Numbered from the stretch's first letter, positions 20,292 to 31,150 are shown. The stretch is DNA of 64,000 bases from Afifella pfennigii DSM 17143 (GCF_000688515.1 NZ_JHZK01000006.1:103210-167209), one strand, 5' to 3'. The notes: generated by a model not told the origin, from the sequence alone. Numbers and translations are program-made.

Positions 20292-20906
20292 ATGATCCTC
20301 CAGTCGCTCTTCTTCTATCTGTTTTCGGCCGTCACTATCGCCGCTGCCTTCATGGTCATCTCGGCGCGCAATCCGGTCCATTCAGTCCTGTTTCTCATCC
20401 TCGCCTTCTTCAACTCCGCCGGGCTGTTCATCCTGCTCGGCGCGGAGTTCCTGGCGATGATCCTGGTCGTCGTCTATGTCGGCGCCGTCGCCGTCCTCTT
20501 CCTCTTCGTGGTGATGATGCTGGACGTCGATTTCGTCGAGATGCGCCAGGGTTTCCTGCAATATCTGCCGGTGGGGGCGCTGATCGGCATCATCCTCCTG
20601 GCCGAGCTCATCGCCGTTCTGGCCGGCGTCTATATCGCCCCGGAGACGGCGGCGCGGGTGGCCGAGCCGACCCCCCCGCTCTCGCAGATGAGCAACACCG
20701 AGGCCATCGGCTCGCTGCTCTACACCAAATACGTCTTCTTCTTTCAGATGGCCGGCCTTGTGCTGCTCGTGGCGATGATCGGCGCCATCGTCCTGACGCT
20801 GCGCCACAAGGAGGGCGTCAAGCGCCAGGATGTCAGCGCCCAGGTCGGCCGCACCCGCGATGAGGCCATCGAGGTCGTCAAGGTCAAGTCGAGGCAGGGA
20901 ATATGA
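20292..20906 (+). CDS. nuoJ: NADH-quinone oxidoreductase subunit J
   Basis: Membrane subunit with five predicted helices, 204 residues. The conserved stretch [19 protein letters not shown] contains the helix with the pi-bulge that shifts during quinone turnover. A 96-bp gap separates it from nuoI. Its end overlaps nuoK by 4 bp (ATGA). Confidence 0.97.
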   Translation: MILQSLFFYLFSAVTIAAAFMVISARNPVHSVLFLILAFFNSAGLFILLGAEFLAMILVVVYVGAVAVLFLFVVMMLDVDFVEMRQGFLQYLPVGALIGIILLAELIAVLAGVYIAPETAARVAEPTPPLSQMSNTEAIGSLLYTKYVFFFQMAGLVLLVAMIGAIVLTLRHKEGVKRQDVSAQVGRTRDEAIEVVKVKSRQGI

Positions 20907-21211
20907 CAATCGAGCTCGGCCATTACCTGACGGTCGCCGCGGTGCTGTTCACGCTCGGCGTCTTCGGCATCTTCCTCAATCGCAAGAACGTCATCATCAT
21001 CCTCATGTCCGTTGAGCTGCTGCTTCTGGCCGTCAACATCAACCTGGTCGCCTTTTCCTCCTTCCTCGGCGATCTCGTCGGCCAGATCTTTGCGCTCTTC
21101 GTGCTGACGGTCGCCGCGGCGGAAGCGGCGGTGGGGCTGGCGATTCTGGTGGTGTTCTTCCGCAACCGTCGTTCCATCGCGGTGGAAGACATCAACATGA
21201 TGCGGGGCTGA
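20903..21211 (+). CDS. nuoK: NADH-quinone oxidoreductase subunit K
   Basis: Three-helix membrane subunit of 102 residues, related to MrpC-type antiporter subunits. Conserved glutamates of the proton path are visible in [13 protein letters not shown] and [11 protein letters not shown]. The start overlaps the nuoJ stop by 4 bp. Confidence 0.97.
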   Translation: MTIELGHYLTVAAVLFTLGVFGIFLNRKNVIIILMSVELLLLAVNINLVAFSSFLGDLVGQIFALFVLTVAAAEAAVGLAILVVFFRNRRSIAVEDINMMRG

Positions 21212-21216
21212 GCGGC

Positions 21217-23265
21217 GTGTATACGGCAATCGTCTTTCTTCCGCTGCTCGGCGCCATCATCGCCGGGCTGATAAGTCTCTTCGGCGCGGGCGCCCGCCAT
21301 CCGGCGGAGCCGGCGCGCGAGCGTCGTGCGCACCGCGAGCCCGCCCACGAGGCGCATGAGGGCGAGCATCACCCGGCCGCGGCCGGCTCGCGCGCTGCCG
21401 AGATGATCACCTCCAGCCTCCTGGTGATCTCCGCGGTGCTGTCCTGGATCGCCTTCTTCGACGTGGCGCTCGGCGAGCGTCAGGGCTTTTCCGTCTCGGT
21501 GCTGACCTGGGTGCAATCGGGCGATCTTGCGGCCGACTGGACGCTGCGCATCGACGCCCTGACCGCGGTCATGCTGGTGGTGGTGACGACCGTCTCCGCG
21601 CTCGTCCACATCTATTCCATCGGCTATATGAGCCACGATCCGCACCGGCCGCGCTTCTTCGCCTATCTCTCCCTCTTCACCTTCGCCATGCTGGCGCTGG
21701 TGACCGCCGACAATCTCCTGCAGATGTTCTTCGGCTGGGAGGGCGTGGGCCTCGCCTCCTATCTTCTCATCGGCTTCTGGTATCAGCGCCCGTCCGCCAA
21801 CGCCGCCGCCATCAAGGCCTTCATCGTCAACCGCATCGGCGATTTCGGCTTCCTGCTCGGCATCTTTGGCCTGTTCGTCCTCTTCGGCTCCATCTCCTTC
21901 GACACCATCTTCGCCAACGCGGCGGCGGTGGCGCGCGGTGAGGGGGCCGGTGTGGAGGTCTTTGGCACGGTATGGAGCGGCGAGGCGGCGCTGACCGTCG
22001 TCTGCCTGCTTCTCTTCCTCGGCGCCATGGGCAAGTCGGCACAGCTGCCGCTGCATACCTGGCTACCCGACGCCATGGAGGGCCCGACCCCGGTCTCCGC
22101 CCTCATTCACGCCGCGACCATGGTGACGGCGGGCGTCTTCATGGTGGCGCGCATGTCGCCGGTTTTCGAGTTCTCCGTCGACGCGCTCACCGTCGTCACC
22201 TTCATCGGCGCCGCCACCGCCTTCTTCGCCGCCACGGTCGGCCTGGTGCAGAACGACATCAAGCGCGTCATCGCCTATTCCACCTGCTCGCAGCTCGGCT
22301 ACATGTTCGTCGCGCTGGGTATCGGCGCCTATTCCGTCGCCATCTTCCACCTGTTCACGCACGCCTTCTTCAAGGCGCTGCTCTTCCTGGGCGCCGGCTC
22401 CGTCATCCATGCCGTTTCCGACGAGCAGGACATGCGCAAGATGGGCGGCCTGTGGCGCAAGATCCCGCTCACCTATGCGCTGATGCTGGTCGGCACGCTG
22501 GCGCTGACCGGTTTTCCGATGACGGCCGGCTTCTTCTCCAAGGACGCCATCGTGGAGGCCGCCTTCGTCGGCCATAATCCCATGGCGAGCATTGCCTTCG
22601 TTCTTTTGGTCGTCGCCGCCGCCTTCACCTCCTTCTATTCCTGGCGCCTCATCTTCATGACCTTCCACGGCAAGCCGCGCGCCTCCTCCGAGGTCATGAG
22701 CCACGTCCATGAGAGCCCGCAGGTGATGCTGATGCCGCTCTACATCCTGGCGGCGGGCGCGCTCTTCGGCGGACTTCTCTTTGCCGCCGCCTTCATCGAT
22801 CCGGAGCGTTCGGTGGAGTTCTGGAAGGGTTCGATCTTCACCGCGCCGGGCAACGACATCCTGGAGGAGTTGCACCATGTGCCGGCCTGGGTGAAGGCCT
22901 CGCCGATCATCGCCATGGCGCTCGGCTTCCTGGTGTCGCTGTTCTTCTACGTCTTGCGGCCCGAAACGCCCAAAGCGCTCGCTCAGCGGATGGGCTCGCT
23001 CTACCGCTTCCTCCTCAACAAGTGGTATTTCGACGAGCTCTTCGACGCCATGTTCGTGCGTCCTGCCTTCGCTCTCGGCCGCTTCCTCTGGCGCCGCGGC
23101 GATGAGGGAACCATCGACCGGCTCGGTCCCGACGGCATCTCCGCCCGCGTCGTCGATATCACCGGCCGCGTCGTCAAGCTGCAGTCGGGCTATCTCTATC
23201 ACTATGCATTCGTGATGCTGATCGGCGTTGCCGTCCTCGTCACCTGGATGATGTTCGCTGGGTAA
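21217..23265 (+). CDS. nuoL: NADH-quinone oxidoreductase subunit L
   Basis: Distal antiporter-like proton-pumping subunit with the long lateral helix; 682 residues from a GTG start at 21217. Conserved parts include [19 protein letters not shown] with the key glutamate, and [20 protein letters not shown]. Residues about 27-60, after the first helix, form a charged His/Glu/Arg-rich loop (for example [12 protein letters not shown]) that looks longer than in typical NuoL. Its function is unknown. Confidence 0.97.
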   Translation: MYTAIVFLPLLGAIIAGLISLFGAGARHPAEPARERRAHREPAHEAHEGEHHPAAAGSRAAEMITSSLLVISAVLSWIAFFDVALGERQGFSVSVLTWVQSGDLAADWTLRIDALTAVMLVVVTTVSALVHIYSIGYMSHDPHRPRFFAYLSLFTFAMLALVTADNLLQMFFGWEGVGLASYLLIGFWYQRPSANAAAIKAFIVNRIGDFGFLLGIFGLFVLFGSISFDTIFANAAAVARGEGAGVEVFGTVWSGEAALTVVCLLLFLGAMGKSAQLPLHTWLPDAMEGPTPVSALIHAATMVTAGVFMVARMSPVFEFSVDALTVVTFIGAATAFFAATVGLVQNDIKRVIAYSTCSQLGYMFVALGIGAYSVAIFHLFTHAFFKALLFLGAGSVIHAVSDEQDMRKMGGLWRKIPLTYALMLVGTLALTGFPMTAGFFSKDAIVEAAFVGHNPMASIAFVLLVVAAAFTSFYSWRLIFMTFHGKPRASSEVMSHVHESPQVMLMPLYILAAGALFGGLLFAAAFIDPERSVEFWKGSIFTAPGNDILEELHHVPAWVKASPIIAMALGFLVSLFFYVLRPETPKALAQRMGSLYRFLLNKWYFDELFDAMFVRPAFALGRFLWRRGDEGTIDRLGPDGISARVVDITGRVVKLQSGYLYHYAFVMLIGVAVLVTWMMFAG

Positions 23266-23270
23266 CGAAG

Positions 23271-24782
23271 ATGTTGAGCTGGCCGATTCTTTCCACCATC
23301 ACCTTCCTGCCGCTGATCGGCGCCGGGATCATCTTCTTCTTCATCCACGGCGACGAGGAGGTTCACCGCCGCAACATCCGCCATGTCGCGCTCGGCGTGA
23401 CGGTGGTTACCTTCCTCGTCTCGCTGCTCTTGTGGATTGGCTTCGACCCGGAGAATCCGGGCTTCCAGTTCACCGAGGAGGCGGCCTGGCTCGGCGGCTA
23501 TATGAGCTACCGGATGGGCGTCGACGGCATTTCGATGCTGTTCGTCATCCTGACGACCTTCCTGATGCCCTTCGCCATCCTGGCGAGCTGGTCGGTGAAG
23601 ACGCGCGTCAAGGAATACATGGTCGCCTTCCTGGTGCTGGAGACGCTGATGATCGGGGTCTTCTGCGCCCTCGATCTGGTGCTCTTCTACCTGTTCTTCG
23701 AGGGCGGCCTCATCCCCATGTTCCTCATCATCGGGGTCTGGGGCGGGGCGCGGCGCGTCTATTCGGCCTTCAAGTTCTTCCTCTACACGCTGCTCGGCTC
23801 CGTGCTGATGCTGCTCGCGCTGATGGCGATGTTCTGGGAGGCCGGCACGACGTCGATCCCGGATCTGCTCGCCCATTCCTTCCCGGCGGGGATGCAGACT
23901 TGGCTGTGGCTCGCCTTCTTCGCCTCCTTCGCGGTGAAGATGCCGATGTGGCCGGTGCATACCTGGCTGCCGGACGCGCATGTGGAGGCGCCCACGGCCG
24001 GTTCCGTCATCCTGGCGGCGATCCTGTTGAAGATGGGCGGCTACGGCTTCCTGCGTTTCTCGCTGCCGATGTTCCCGCTGGCGAGCGCCGATCTTGCCCC
24101 GCTCGTCTACGCGCTCTCCGTCATCGCCATCATCTACACCTCGCTGGTGGCCCTGGCGCAGGAGGATATGAAGAAGCTCATCGCCTATTCCTCCGTCGCC
24201 CATATGGGCTTCGTGACCATGGGCATCTTCACGGTGACCATGCAGGGCGTGCAGGGCGGCATCTTCCAGATGCTCTCGCACGGCCTCATCTCCGCGGCGC
24301 TCTTCCTTTGCGTCGGTGTCGTCTACGACCGGCTGCATACCCGCAAGATCGAGGCCTATGGCGGGCTGGTGGAGCGCATGCCCTGGTTCGCCTTCGCCTT
24401 CATGGTCTTCACCATGGCCAATGTCGGCCTGCCCGGCACGTCGGGCTTCGTCGGCGAGTTCCTGACGTTGATCGGCACGTTCCGCATCAATTCCTGGGTG
24501 GCGATCTTCGCCACGACGGGCGTCATCTTCTCCGCCGCCTATGCGCTCTGGCTCTATCGCCGGATGATTTTCGGCCGGCTTGAGAAGGAAAGTCTGAAAT
24601 CCATGCTCGACCTGTCGCAGCGCGAGAAGCTGCTGCTCGTCCCCTTGGTCGTGCTCATCATCTTCTTCGGCGTCTATCCCCAGCCGCTTATGGACGTGAC
24701 GGCTGCGTCGGTGGAGAACCTTGTCACGCAGGTGGAGGCCGCCCGCGCAAGCGCCACCTCGGCCGCTATGCTCGGCGAATAA
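23271..24782 (+). CDS. nuoM: NADH-quinone oxidoreductase subunit M
   Basis: Antiporter-like proton-pumping subunit, 503 residues with about 14 helices. Conserved motifs include [18 protein letters not shown] with the helix-5 glutamate, [19 protein letters not shown], and the broken-helix region [14 protein letters not shown]. It starts 5 bp after nuoL. Confidence 0.98.
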   Translation: MLSWPILSTITFLPLIGAGIIFFFIHGDEEVHRRNIRHVALGVTVVTFLVSLLLWIGFDPENPGFQFTEEAAWLGGYMSYRMGVDGISMLFVILTTFLMPFAILASWSVKTRVKEYMVAFLVLETLMIGVFCALDLVLFYLFFEGGLIPMFLIIGVWGGARRVYSAFKFFLYTLLGSVLMLLALMAMFWEAGTTSIPDLLAHSFPAGMQTWLWLAFFASFAVKMPMWPVHTWLPDAHVEAPTAGSVILAAILLKMGGYGFLRFSLPMFPLASADLAPLVYALSVIAIIYTSLVALAQEDMKKLIAYSSVAHMGFVTMGIFTVTMQGVQGGIFQMLSHGLISAALFLCVGVVYDRLHTRKIEAYGGLVERMPWFAFAFMVFTMANVGLPGTSGFVGEFLTLIGTFRINSWVAIFATTGVIFSAAYALWLYRRMIFGRLEKESLKSMLDLSQREKLLLVPLVVLIIFFGVYPQPLMDVTAASVENLVTQVEAARASATSAAMLGE

Positions 24783-24795
24783 GGAGAGCGCGCTG

Positions 24796-26232
24796 ATGGA
24801 GCTTGCGGTCCTGCCCACCCTTACGCCGCTTTTCGCCGAGATTGTGCTCGCCGCCGGCGCGCTGTCGCTGCTCATGTTCGGCGTTTTCGCCGGCGAGCGC
24901 TCGGCGCCGACGGTCACGGGCATCTCGATCGGGCTGTTGGCGATCGCCCTCGTTCTCGTCCTCTTCGGCGGAGCCGACGGCGAGACCTTCAACGGCGCCT
25001 TCGTGCAAGACAGCTTCTCGCGCTTCATGAAGGCGCTGACGCTGATCGCCTCCGGCGTCGCCATCGCCATGTCGGTCGGCTATGCGCGCCAGGCCGGATT
25101 CCAGCGCTTTGAGTATCCGATCCTCATCCTCATCGCCACGCTCGGCATGCTGATGATGATCTCCTCCAACGACATGATCAGCCTCTATCTGGGGCTGGAG
25201 CTGCAGTCCTTGTCGCTCTACGTCTTGGCCGCCATTCACCGCGATTCGGTGCGCTCCACCGAGGCGGGCCTGAAATACTTCGTCCTTGGCGCGCTGTCGT
25301 CCGGCATGCTGCTTTACGGCGCCTCGCTGGTCTACGGCTTCACCGGGCATACCGGCTTCACCGAGATCGCCGCCGCGGTGAGCGAGGACGGCCGCTCCAT
25401 CGGCCTTGTCATCGGCCTCGTCTTCGTCATGGCCGGCCTCGCCTTCAAGATTTCCGCCGTCCCCTTCCATATGTGGACGCCCGATGTCTATGAGGGCGCG
25501 CCGACGCCGGTGACGGCCTTCTTCGCCGCCGCCCCGAAGGTCGCCGCCATGTCCTTGACGGTGCGCGTGGTGATGGATGCCTTCGCCCCGGTCACCCCGG
25601 ACTGGCAGCAGATCGTCACCTTCATCGCCATCGCCTCCATGGTGCTCGGCGCCTTTGCCGCTATCGGCCAGAGCAACATCAAGCGGCTGATGGCCTATTC
25701 CTCCATCGGCCATGTCGGCTACGCGCTGGTGGGGCTTGCCGCGGCCTCGCCCTCCGGCGTGCAGGGCGTCATCATCTATCTGGTCATCTACGTGCCGATG
25801 ACGCTTGGCGCCTTTGCCTGCATTCTGGCGATGCGCCGTCGCGGCCAGATGGTGGAGGACATCGATTCGCTCGCCGGCCTGTCGCGGACCCAGCCGGTGA
25901 CCGCCTTCTTTCTCGCCGCCATCATGTTCTCGCTGGCCGGCATCCCCCCGCTCGCCGGCTTCTTCGCCAAATACTATGTCTTCCTGGCGGCGATCGAGGC
26001 GGGCCTTTATGCGCTTGCGGTGATCGGCGTCGTCTCCAGCGTCGTGGGCGCCTTCTACTATCTGAGGATCGTCAAGCTGATGTACTTCGACGAGCCGGAG
26101 GCGAGCTTCGAGGCGATGCCGACGGAGCTGAAGACGGTTCTCGGCATTTCCGGCGTCTTCGTCATCTTCTTCGTGTTCTTCGCCTCGCCGGTCGTGGTGG
26201 CAGCCGGCAACGCCGCCAGCAGTTTCTTTTAG
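24796..26232 (+). CDS. nuoN: NADH-quinone oxidoreductase subunit N
   Basis: Third antiporter-like proton-pumping subunit, 478 residues. It shows [16 protein letters not shown] with the functional glutamate and [22 protein letters not shown] 24796 follows AAGGAGAG; an in-frame upstream start would overlap nuoM. It is the last nuo gene, but birA begins only 4 bp later, so transcription probably continues into the next genes. Confidence 0.98.
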   Translation: MELAVLPTLTPLFAEIVLAAGALSLLMFGVFAGERSAPTVTGISIGLLAIALVLVLFGGADGETFNGAFVQDSFSRFMKALTLIASGVAIAMSVGYARQAGFQRFEYPILILIATLGMLMMISSNDMISLYLGLELQSLSLYVLAAIHRDSVRSTEAGLKYFVLGALSSGMLLYGASLVYGFTGHTGFTEIAAAVSEDGRSIGLVIGLVFVMAGLAFKISAVPFHMWTPDVYEGAPTPVTAFFAAAPKVAAMSLTVRVVMDAFAPVTPDWQQIVTFIAIASMVLGAFAAIGQSNIKRLMAYSSIGHVGYALVGLAAASPSGVQGVIIYLVIYVPMTLGAFACILAMRRRGQMVEDIDSLAGLSRTQPVTAFFLAAIMFSLAGIPPLAGFFAKYYVFLAAIEAGLYALAVIGVVSSVVGAFYYLRIVKLMYFDEPEASFEAMPTELKTVLGISGVFVIFFVFFASPVVVAAGNAASSFF

Positions 26233-26236
26233 AAGC

Positions 26237-27067
26237 ATGCCGTTCGCGCTTGGGCCCAGGGCTGCGGCTGACGGCTATCGGCTGGCCGCCTATGACACCG
26301 TTGGCTCGACCAGCGCGGAGGCGATGCGGCGTGCCCGTGAGGGCGATCCCGGCCGTCTGTGGGTGGTTTCGTCGGAACAGACCGCCGCGCATGGCCGCCG
26401 TGGCCGGCCCTGGTCGACGCCGCGCGGCAATCTTGCCGCCAGCCTGCTCTTGGTGCTGCCGCGCCTTGCCCATGCCGCCAATCTCGGCTTCGTTGCCGGG
26501 CTGGCGCTGCATCGCGCGCTTGGCGCCGCCGCGCCCGGTCTGGATATCTCCGTCGGCCTCGACGCGGCGGGGAGAGGCGAGGGCGGCGAGCGCGCCAGGC
26601 TGGCGCTCAAATGGCCGAACGATCTCCTTCTCGACGGCGGCAAGCTGGCCGGCATCCTGCTGGAGGCCGGCGACCTCGATGGCGGGCTGAGTGCCGTCGT
26701 CATCGGCATCGGCGTCAATGTCGCCCATGCGCCGACGGGTCTTCCCTATGCGGCGACCTCGCTGGCGCAGGAGGGCGCGCCCGCCTCGGCCGAGACCGTG
26801 TTTGCGGCGCTGTCCGACGCCTGGGTGGAGGAGGAGGCGCTCTGGGCCGGCGGGCGCGGCTTCGCCGATATCCGCCGTGCCTGGCTTGAGCGCGCCTCCG
26901 GCATCGGCGAGGCGGTCGCCGTCCAACTCGGCGGCGAGGTCATCCGTGGCACCTTCGACACCATCGACGAGGATGGCCGGCTTCTGGTGCGCACCTCGGC
27001 GGGCGAGCTGCGCGCCATTGCGGCGGGCGAGGTGCATTTTTCCGCTGCCGCGACGATGAGGACCTGA
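26237..27067 (+). CDS. birA: Biotin--[acetyl-CoA-carboxylase] ligase
   Basis: Activates biotin to biotinyl-AMP and transfers it to the lysine of biotin carboxyl carrier proteins. The biotin-binding segment HGRRGRPWSTPRGNLAAS and the catalytic LALKWPNDLLLDGGKLAGIL are clear, and a C-terminal SH3-like domain follows. There is no N-terminal winged helix, so this is a class I ligase that cannot repress a biotin operon as E. coli BirA does. Its stop overlaps the rnj start (ATGATG area at 27067). Confidence 0.95.
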   Translation: MPFALGPRAAADGYRLAAYDTVGSTSAEAMRRAREGDPGRLWVVSSEQTAAHGRRGRPWSTPRGNLAASLLLVLPRLAHAANLGFVAGLALHRALGAAAPGLDISVGLDAAGRGEGGERARLALKWPNDLLLDGGKLAGILLEAGDLDGGLSAVVIGIGVNVAHAPTGLPYAATSLAQEGAPASAETVFAALSDAWVEEEALWAGGRGFADIRRAWLERASGIGEAVAVQLGGEVIRGTFDTIDEDGRLLVRTSAGELRAIAAGEVHFSAAATMRT

Positions 27068-28749
27068 TGGCGGGCAAGACGAGCGACAAGCAAGGCGATC
27101 TCGTTTTCCTCGCCCTCGGCGGCGTCGGCGAGATCGGCATGAACCTTGCCGTCTACGGCCTCGGCACGGGTCGGCGCCGGCGCTACATCGCCGTCGATAT
27201 GGGCGTGGCCTTCGGCCATGAGAACCTGCCGGGCGTGGAAGCCGTCCTGCCCGATATCGCCTGGCTGGAGGAGCGGGCGGATCGGTTGGAGGCGATCTTC
27301 GTCACCCACGCCCACGAGGACCATTTCGGCGCGCTCTTCGATTTCTGGCCGCGCTTCAAGGTGCCGGTCTATATGACGGCCTTCGCCGCCGGGCTTCTGG
27401 AAGCCAAGCGCGCCGGCGAGCCGGGGGCGCCGGACATTCCCGTCACCGTGGTGCGCCAGGGCGAGCGTGTGAGCGCCGGCCCGTTCGAGGTCGAATACGT
27501 CCCGGTCTCCCATTCCATTCCCGAGCCGAACGCGCTCGTCATCCGTTCCTTCGCCGGCACGGTCCTGCATTCGGGCGACTGGAAGATCGACCCCACCCCC
27601 GGCCTCGGTCTTCCCATCGACGAGGCGCGCCTTGCCGCCATCGGCGAGGAGGGGGTGCATGCGCTCGTCTGTGATTCCACCAATGCCGTGCGCGAGGGCA
27701 TCAGCCCGAGCGAGGCCGATGTCGCCGAGGTCCTGAAGGACATCATCGCCAAGGCGCGTCACCGCGTCTGTGTCACCACCTTCGCCAGCAATGTGGCGCG
27801 GCTGAGGGCGGTGGCGGAGGCGGCGGCCGCCGCCGGGCGCGACGTGGTCATCGTCGGACGCGCCATCCAGCGGGCCGTCGATGTGGCGAGCGAGCTCGGC
27901 TATCTCGACGGCCTGCCACCCTTCCTGCGCCAGGACGCCTATGGCTACCTGCCGCGCGACAAGGTCGTGGCGCTGATGACCGGCAGCCAGGGCGAGCCGC
28001 GCGCCGCCCTGGCGCGTATCGTCTCCGGCGACCATCCGGCGGTGGCGCTTTCGGCCGGCGACACGGTGATCTTTTCCTCCCGCACCATCCCCGGCAACGA
28101 GCGGGCGGTGAACGCCATCATCAACGGCCTTATCGATCTCGGCGCCGAGGTCATCACCGATCGTCTCGGCCTCGTCCATGTCTCCGGCCATCCGCGGCGC
28201 GAGGAGCTGCGGCGGCTCTATGATCTGGTGAAGCCGCAGGTGCTCGTTCCCGTCCACGGCGAGGCGCTGCATCTGCACGAGCACGCCAAGCTGGGGCGCG
28301 CCGCCGGCATCGGCGAGGTCGTGGAGGTGAGGAATGGCGACCTTGCCCGCCTGTGGCCCTCGCCTGGCGAGGTGCTGTCGAAGGTGGGTGCCGGCCAGCT
28401 CTACCGCGACGGCCGCCTGCTCCTGGAGCCGGAGCGCAGCGGCGTGGAGGAGCGGCGCAAGCTGGCCTTCGCCGGCGCCGTCTTCGTCTCTCTGGTGATG
28501 ACGGAGAAGGGCGCCGTCGCCGACGATCCGGAGCTCGTCCTGGTCGGCCTGCCAGGCCGCGACGGCGAAGGCGAGCCCATGCAGGCGCTCCTGGAGGACG
28601 TCGTCGACGAGACGGTGGAGCAATTGCCGAAGCCCAAGCGCCGCGACGAAGCGAGCCTGCGCGAGGCGGTGCGGCGCGCCGTGCGTAGCCAGGTGGGGCA
28701 GATTTGGGGCAAGAAGCCTTTCGTCGCCGTCACCGTCAGCTACATGTGA
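27067..28749 (+). CDS. rnj: Ribonuclease J
   Basis: Metallo-beta-lactamase/beta-CASP ribonuclease with 5'-3' exonuclease and endonuclease activity in RNA maturation and decay. The metal-binding motif THAHEDHFG has His81, His83, Asp85 and His86. Further ligands are visible in VLHSGDWKID and the late HVSGHPRREE, and the beta-CASP domain spans the middle. Its 560 residues match the family. The birA-rnj-mce order is common in Hyphomicrobiales. Confidence 0.95.
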   Translation: MAGKTSDKQGDLVFLALGGVGEIGMNLAVYGLGTGRRRRYIAVDMGVAFGHENLPGVEAVLPDIAWLEERADRLEAIFVTHAHEDHFGALFDFWPRFKVPVYMTAFAAGLLEAKRAGEPGAPDIPVTVVRQGERVSAGPFEVEYVPVSHSIPEPNALVIRSFAGTVLHSGDWKIDPTPGLGLPIDEARLAAIGEEGVHALVCDSTNAVREGISPSEADVAEVLKDIIAKARHRVCVTTFASNVARLRAVAEAAAAAGRDVVIVGRAIQRAVDVASELGYLDGLPPFLRQDAYGYLPRDKVVALMTGSQGEPRAALARIVSGDHPAVALSAGDTVIFSSRTIPGNERAVNAIINGLIDLGAEVITDRLGLVHVSGHPRREELRRLYDLVKPQVLVPVHGEALHLHEHAKLGRAAGIGEVVEVRNGDLARLWPSPGEVLSKVGAGQLYRDGRLLLEPERSGVEERRKLAFAGAVFVSLVMTEKGAVADDPELVLVGLPGRDGEGEPMQALLEDVVDETVEQLPKPKRRDEASLREAVRRAVRSQVGQIWGKKPFVAVTVSYM

Positions 28750-28757
28750 GGAACCTC

Positions 28758-29162
28758 ATGCTGGGCCGCCTCAACCACATCGCCATCGCCGTTCCTGACC
28801 TTGAGGCCGCCACCGCGCTCTATCGCGACACGCTCGGCGCGAAGGTCTCCGCGCCGCAGGCGTTGGCCGAGCATGGCGTCACCGTCGTCTTCGTGAGCTT
28901 GCCCAACACCAAGGTGGAGCTTCTCGCCCCGCTGGGCGAGGCCTCTCCCATCGCCGCATTCCTGGAGCGCAACCCGGCCGGCGGCATCCATCATATCTGC
29001 TACGAGGTCGCCGATATCCTGGCCGTCCGCGATCGCCTGCGCGCCGAAGGCAAGCGCGTTCTCGGCGACGGCGAGCCGAAGATCGGCGCCCATGGCAAAC
29101 CGGTGCTGTTTTTGCATCCGAAGGATTTCGGCGGCACTCTTGTCGAGCTGGAACAGGCCTAA
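28758..29162 (+). CDS. mce: Methylmalonyl-CoA epimerase
   Basis: Interconverts the (R) and (S) forms of methylmalonyl-CoA in propionyl-CoA catabolism. It is a vicinal-oxygen-chelate fold protein of 134 residues. Metal-ligand positions are visible in LNHIAIAVPDLEAA, GIHHICYEVAD and GTLVELEQA. ATG 28758 is preferred; the frame upstream runs into the end of rnj. It lies between rnj and the DUF1467 gene. Confidence 0.93.
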   Translation: MLGRLNHIAIAVPDLEAATALYRDTLGAKVSAPQALAEHGVTVVFVSLPNTKVELLAPLGEASPIAAFLERNPAGGIHHICYEVADILAVRDRLRAEGKRVLGDGEPKIGAHGKPVLFLHPKDFGGTLVELEQA

Positions 29163-29171
29163 GAGGCTCCC

Positions 29172-29423
29172 ATGTCTCTCGTCGCCGCCATCGCCATCTA
29201 TTTCGTCATCTGGTGGCTCTGCCTCTTTGCTGTGCTGCCCTGGGGCGTGCGCAGCCAGGAGGAGGAAGGCGGCGTGACGCTCGGCACCGAGCGCGCGGCG
29301 CCTGAAAGGCCGGGCATGGGCAGGAAGCTCCTCGTCAACTCGCTCCTGGCGGCCGTCGTCTTCGCCTTGGTCTATGTGGCGATTGCCGTTTTCGGCCTGA
29401 CGCTCGAAGACTTCGTGATCTGA
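29172..29423 (+). CDS. DUF1467 family small membrane protein
   Basis: An 83-residue protein with two hydrophobic segments (AIAIYFVIWWLCLFAVLPWG and VNSLLAAVVFALVYVAIAVF) joined by a polar loop containing GVRSQEEEG. This layout and the position after mce match the DUF1467 family of alphaproteobacteria. Its function is unknown. The stop codon lies inside an 18-bp tandem duplication. Confidence 0.85.
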   Translation: MSLVAAIAIYFVIWWLCLFAVLPWGVRSQEEEGGVTLGTERAAPERPGMGRKLLVNSLLAAVVFALVYVAIAVFGLTLEDFVI

Positions 29424-29449
29424 ACGAGAAACGTGATCTGAACGAGAAA
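29414..29449 (+). repeat. 18-bp perfect tandem duplication across a stop codon
   Basis: CGTGATCTGAACGAGAAA is repeated twice without interruption. The first copy contains the last codons and stop of the DUF1467 gene. Confidence 0.9.
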
Positions 29450-29490
29450 GCTGCCAGCGTCGCCAGGAACTTATCCCGGCTCGATAAATG

Positions 29491-29516
29491 AAAAAAGGCA
29501 AGGCCACGGCCTTGCC
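29491..29516 (-). terminator. Rho-independent terminator, minus strand
   Basis: A perfect 9-bp stem (GGCAAGGCC with GGCCTTGCC, 2-nt gap) is followed on the minus strand by TTTTTT. On the plus strand the hairpin is followed by CTTGAA, so minus-strand action is favoured. Confidence 0.8.
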
Positions 29517-29630
29517 CTTGAATTCAGTTGGCTTTTGCCTTCTACCCCCTCTCTTGGCGGAGGAGGGAAGTTACCGTTTCCTTCCTAGACCGGCCGCCTT
29601 AGCTGCGATCTATCATCGCATGAGGCGGGC
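29491..29630 (-). ncRNA. Candidate structured small RNA on the minus strand
   Basis: The 393-bp gap before proS (29424-29816) holds no ORF with a ribosome-binding site. On the minus strand it has a complete small-RNA layout: GATAAT (-10) at 29636-29641, several hairpins, and a perfect terminator ending in six Ts. Hairpins in transcript order are GCCGCC/GGCGGC enclosing TGCGAT-GATAG-ATCGCA, then GGAAG/CTTCC, then CCCTC/GAGGG, then the terminator. The predicted transcript is about 140 nt and matches no family I recognise. No minus-strand gene lies nearby to explain the terminator otherwise. Confidence 0.45.
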
Positions 29631-29635
29631 GGCAC

Positions 29636-29662
29636 ATTATCGGAGCGTCACCGTCTTGTCAC
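29636..29662 (-). promoter_or_regulatory. Possible promoter of the minus-strand small RNA
   Basis: The -10 box GATAAT matches consensus at five of six bases. The best -35 match, GTGACA, is only 15 bp upstream, shorter than the usual 17, so activity is uncertain. Confidence 0.35.
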
Positions 29663-29816
29663 CACTCCTCCACGAAGTTTGCGCGTTTTTTAATCTGTGG
29701 CTGCACACGCGCCTTGCAGGCGCCTCAGCGGGGGGCAATGCGGGACGGCCGCTTGCCAAGCGATGCGCGATACGGTTTGTGTGCCCCACCATTTCCCTGA
29801 CCTCGGATTGCTAAGA

Positions 29817-31142
29817 ATGCGGCTCTCCCGATACTTCCTGCCCATCCTCAAGGAAGACCCGAAAGAGGCGGAGATCGTCTCCCACCGCCTGATGCTGCGC
29901 GCCGGCATGATTCGCCAGCAGGCCGCCGGCATCTATTCGTGGCTGCCGCTCGGCAAGCGCGTCCTCGACAAGGTGAACGCCATCATCTGTGAGGAGCAGA
30001 ATCGCGCCGGGGCGCAGGAGATTTTGATGCCGACCATCCAGTCGGCCGATCTGTGGATCGAGAGCGGGCGCTACAACGATTACGGCCAGGAGATGCTGCG
30101 CATCAGGGACCGTCACGACCGGGCGCTGCTTTACGGCCCCACCAACGAGGAGATGGTCACCGACATCTTCCGCGCCCATGTGCGCTCCTATCGCGACCTG
30201 CCGCTCAACCTCTATCATCTGCAATGGAAGTTCCGCGACGAGGTGCGTCCGCGCTTCGGCGTCATGCGCTCGCGCGAATTCCTGATGAAGGACGCCTATT
30301 CCTTCGACCTCGATCTGGAGGGCGCCCGCGCCTCCTATAACCGCATGTTCGTCGCCTATCTCAGGACCTTCCACCGCTTCGGCCTGAAGCCGGTCCCGAT
30401 GCGCGCCGAGACCGGGCCGATCGGCGGCGATCTCTCCCACGAATTCGTCATTCTGGCGGAGACCGGCGAGAGCGCGGTCTATTGCGACAGGAACCTCCTG
30501 GACTTGCCCATCCCCGGCGAGGACACCGATTTCACGCGCGATCTGTCGCCCGTCATCGATGCCTGGACCGGCGCCTACGCGGCGACCGACGACATGCATG
30601 ACGAGGCGGCCTTCGGCGAGGTTCCCGAGGAGCGGCGGGTTTCGGCGCGCGGCATCGAGATCGGCCATATTTTCTACTTCGGCACCAAGTACTCCGAGCC
30701 GATGCGAGCGCTGGTGGCGAATCAGGAGGGCGAGATGGTGCCCGTCCATATGGGCTCTTACGGTATCGGCCCGACCCGCGTCGTCGCCGCCATCATCGAG
30801 GCGAGCCACGATGCGGCCGGTATCGTCTGGCCGAAGAGCGTGGCGCCCTTCGATGCGGGGCTCATCAATCTGAAGCCCGGCGATGAGAAGACCGACGAGA
30901 TCGCCGACGGGCTTTTGACCCGTCTGGAGCGGGCGGGGCTGGAGGTCCTCTACGACGATGTGGAGGCGCGCGCGGGCGCCAAATTCGCCAGCATGGATCT
31001 GATCGGCCTTCCCTGGCAGGTCGTCGTCGGCCCGCGTGGCGCCGCCGCCGGCGAGGTGGAGGTGAAGGACCGCGCCACCGGCGAGCGCGAGACGCTGTCG
31101 CTCGATGCGGCGGTCAACCGCCTCGTCCACGATAAGGCCTGA
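29817..31142 (+). CDS. proS: Prolyl-tRNA synthetase, short alphaproteobacterial type
   Basis: Class II aminoacyl-tRNA synthetase charging tRNA-Pro. ATG 29817 starts the conserved [15 protein letters not shown] and gives 441 residues. This short form lacks the large editing insertion of E. coli ProS, as usual in Rhizobiales. Class II motifs are visible: [12 protein letters not shown], the [18 protein letters not shown] region and [11 protein letters not shown]. It is followed 8 bp later by lolC. Confidence 0.97.
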   Translation: MRLSRYFLPILKEDPKEAEIVSHRLMLRAGMIRQQAAGIYSWLPLGKRVLDKVNAIICEEQNRAGAQEILMPTIQSADLWIESGRYNDYGQEMLRIRDRHDRALLYGPTNEEMVTDIFRAHVRSYRDLPLNLYHLQWKFRDEVRPRFGVMRSREFLMKDAYSFDLDLEGARASYNRMFVAYLRTFHRFGLKPVPMRAETGPIGGDLSHEFVILAETGESAVYCDRNLLDLPIPGEDTDFTRDLSPVIDAWTGAYAATDDMHDEAAFGEVPEERRVSARGIEIGHIFYFGTKYSEPMRALVANQEGEMVPVHMGSYGIGPTRVVAAIIEASHDAAGIVWPKSVAPFDAGLINLKPGDEKTDEIADGLLTRLERAGLEVLYDDVEARAGAKFASMDLIGLPWQVVVGPRGAAAGEVEVKDRATGERETLSLDAAVNRLVHDKA

Positions 31143-31150
31143 GGCGCGTC

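Noticed and set aside
29575..29600. GGAAGGA in the minus-strand small RNA as a 4.5S (SRP) RNA core
   Set aside because: The flanking bases do not match the conserved SRP loop, and the overall multi-hairpin layout differs.
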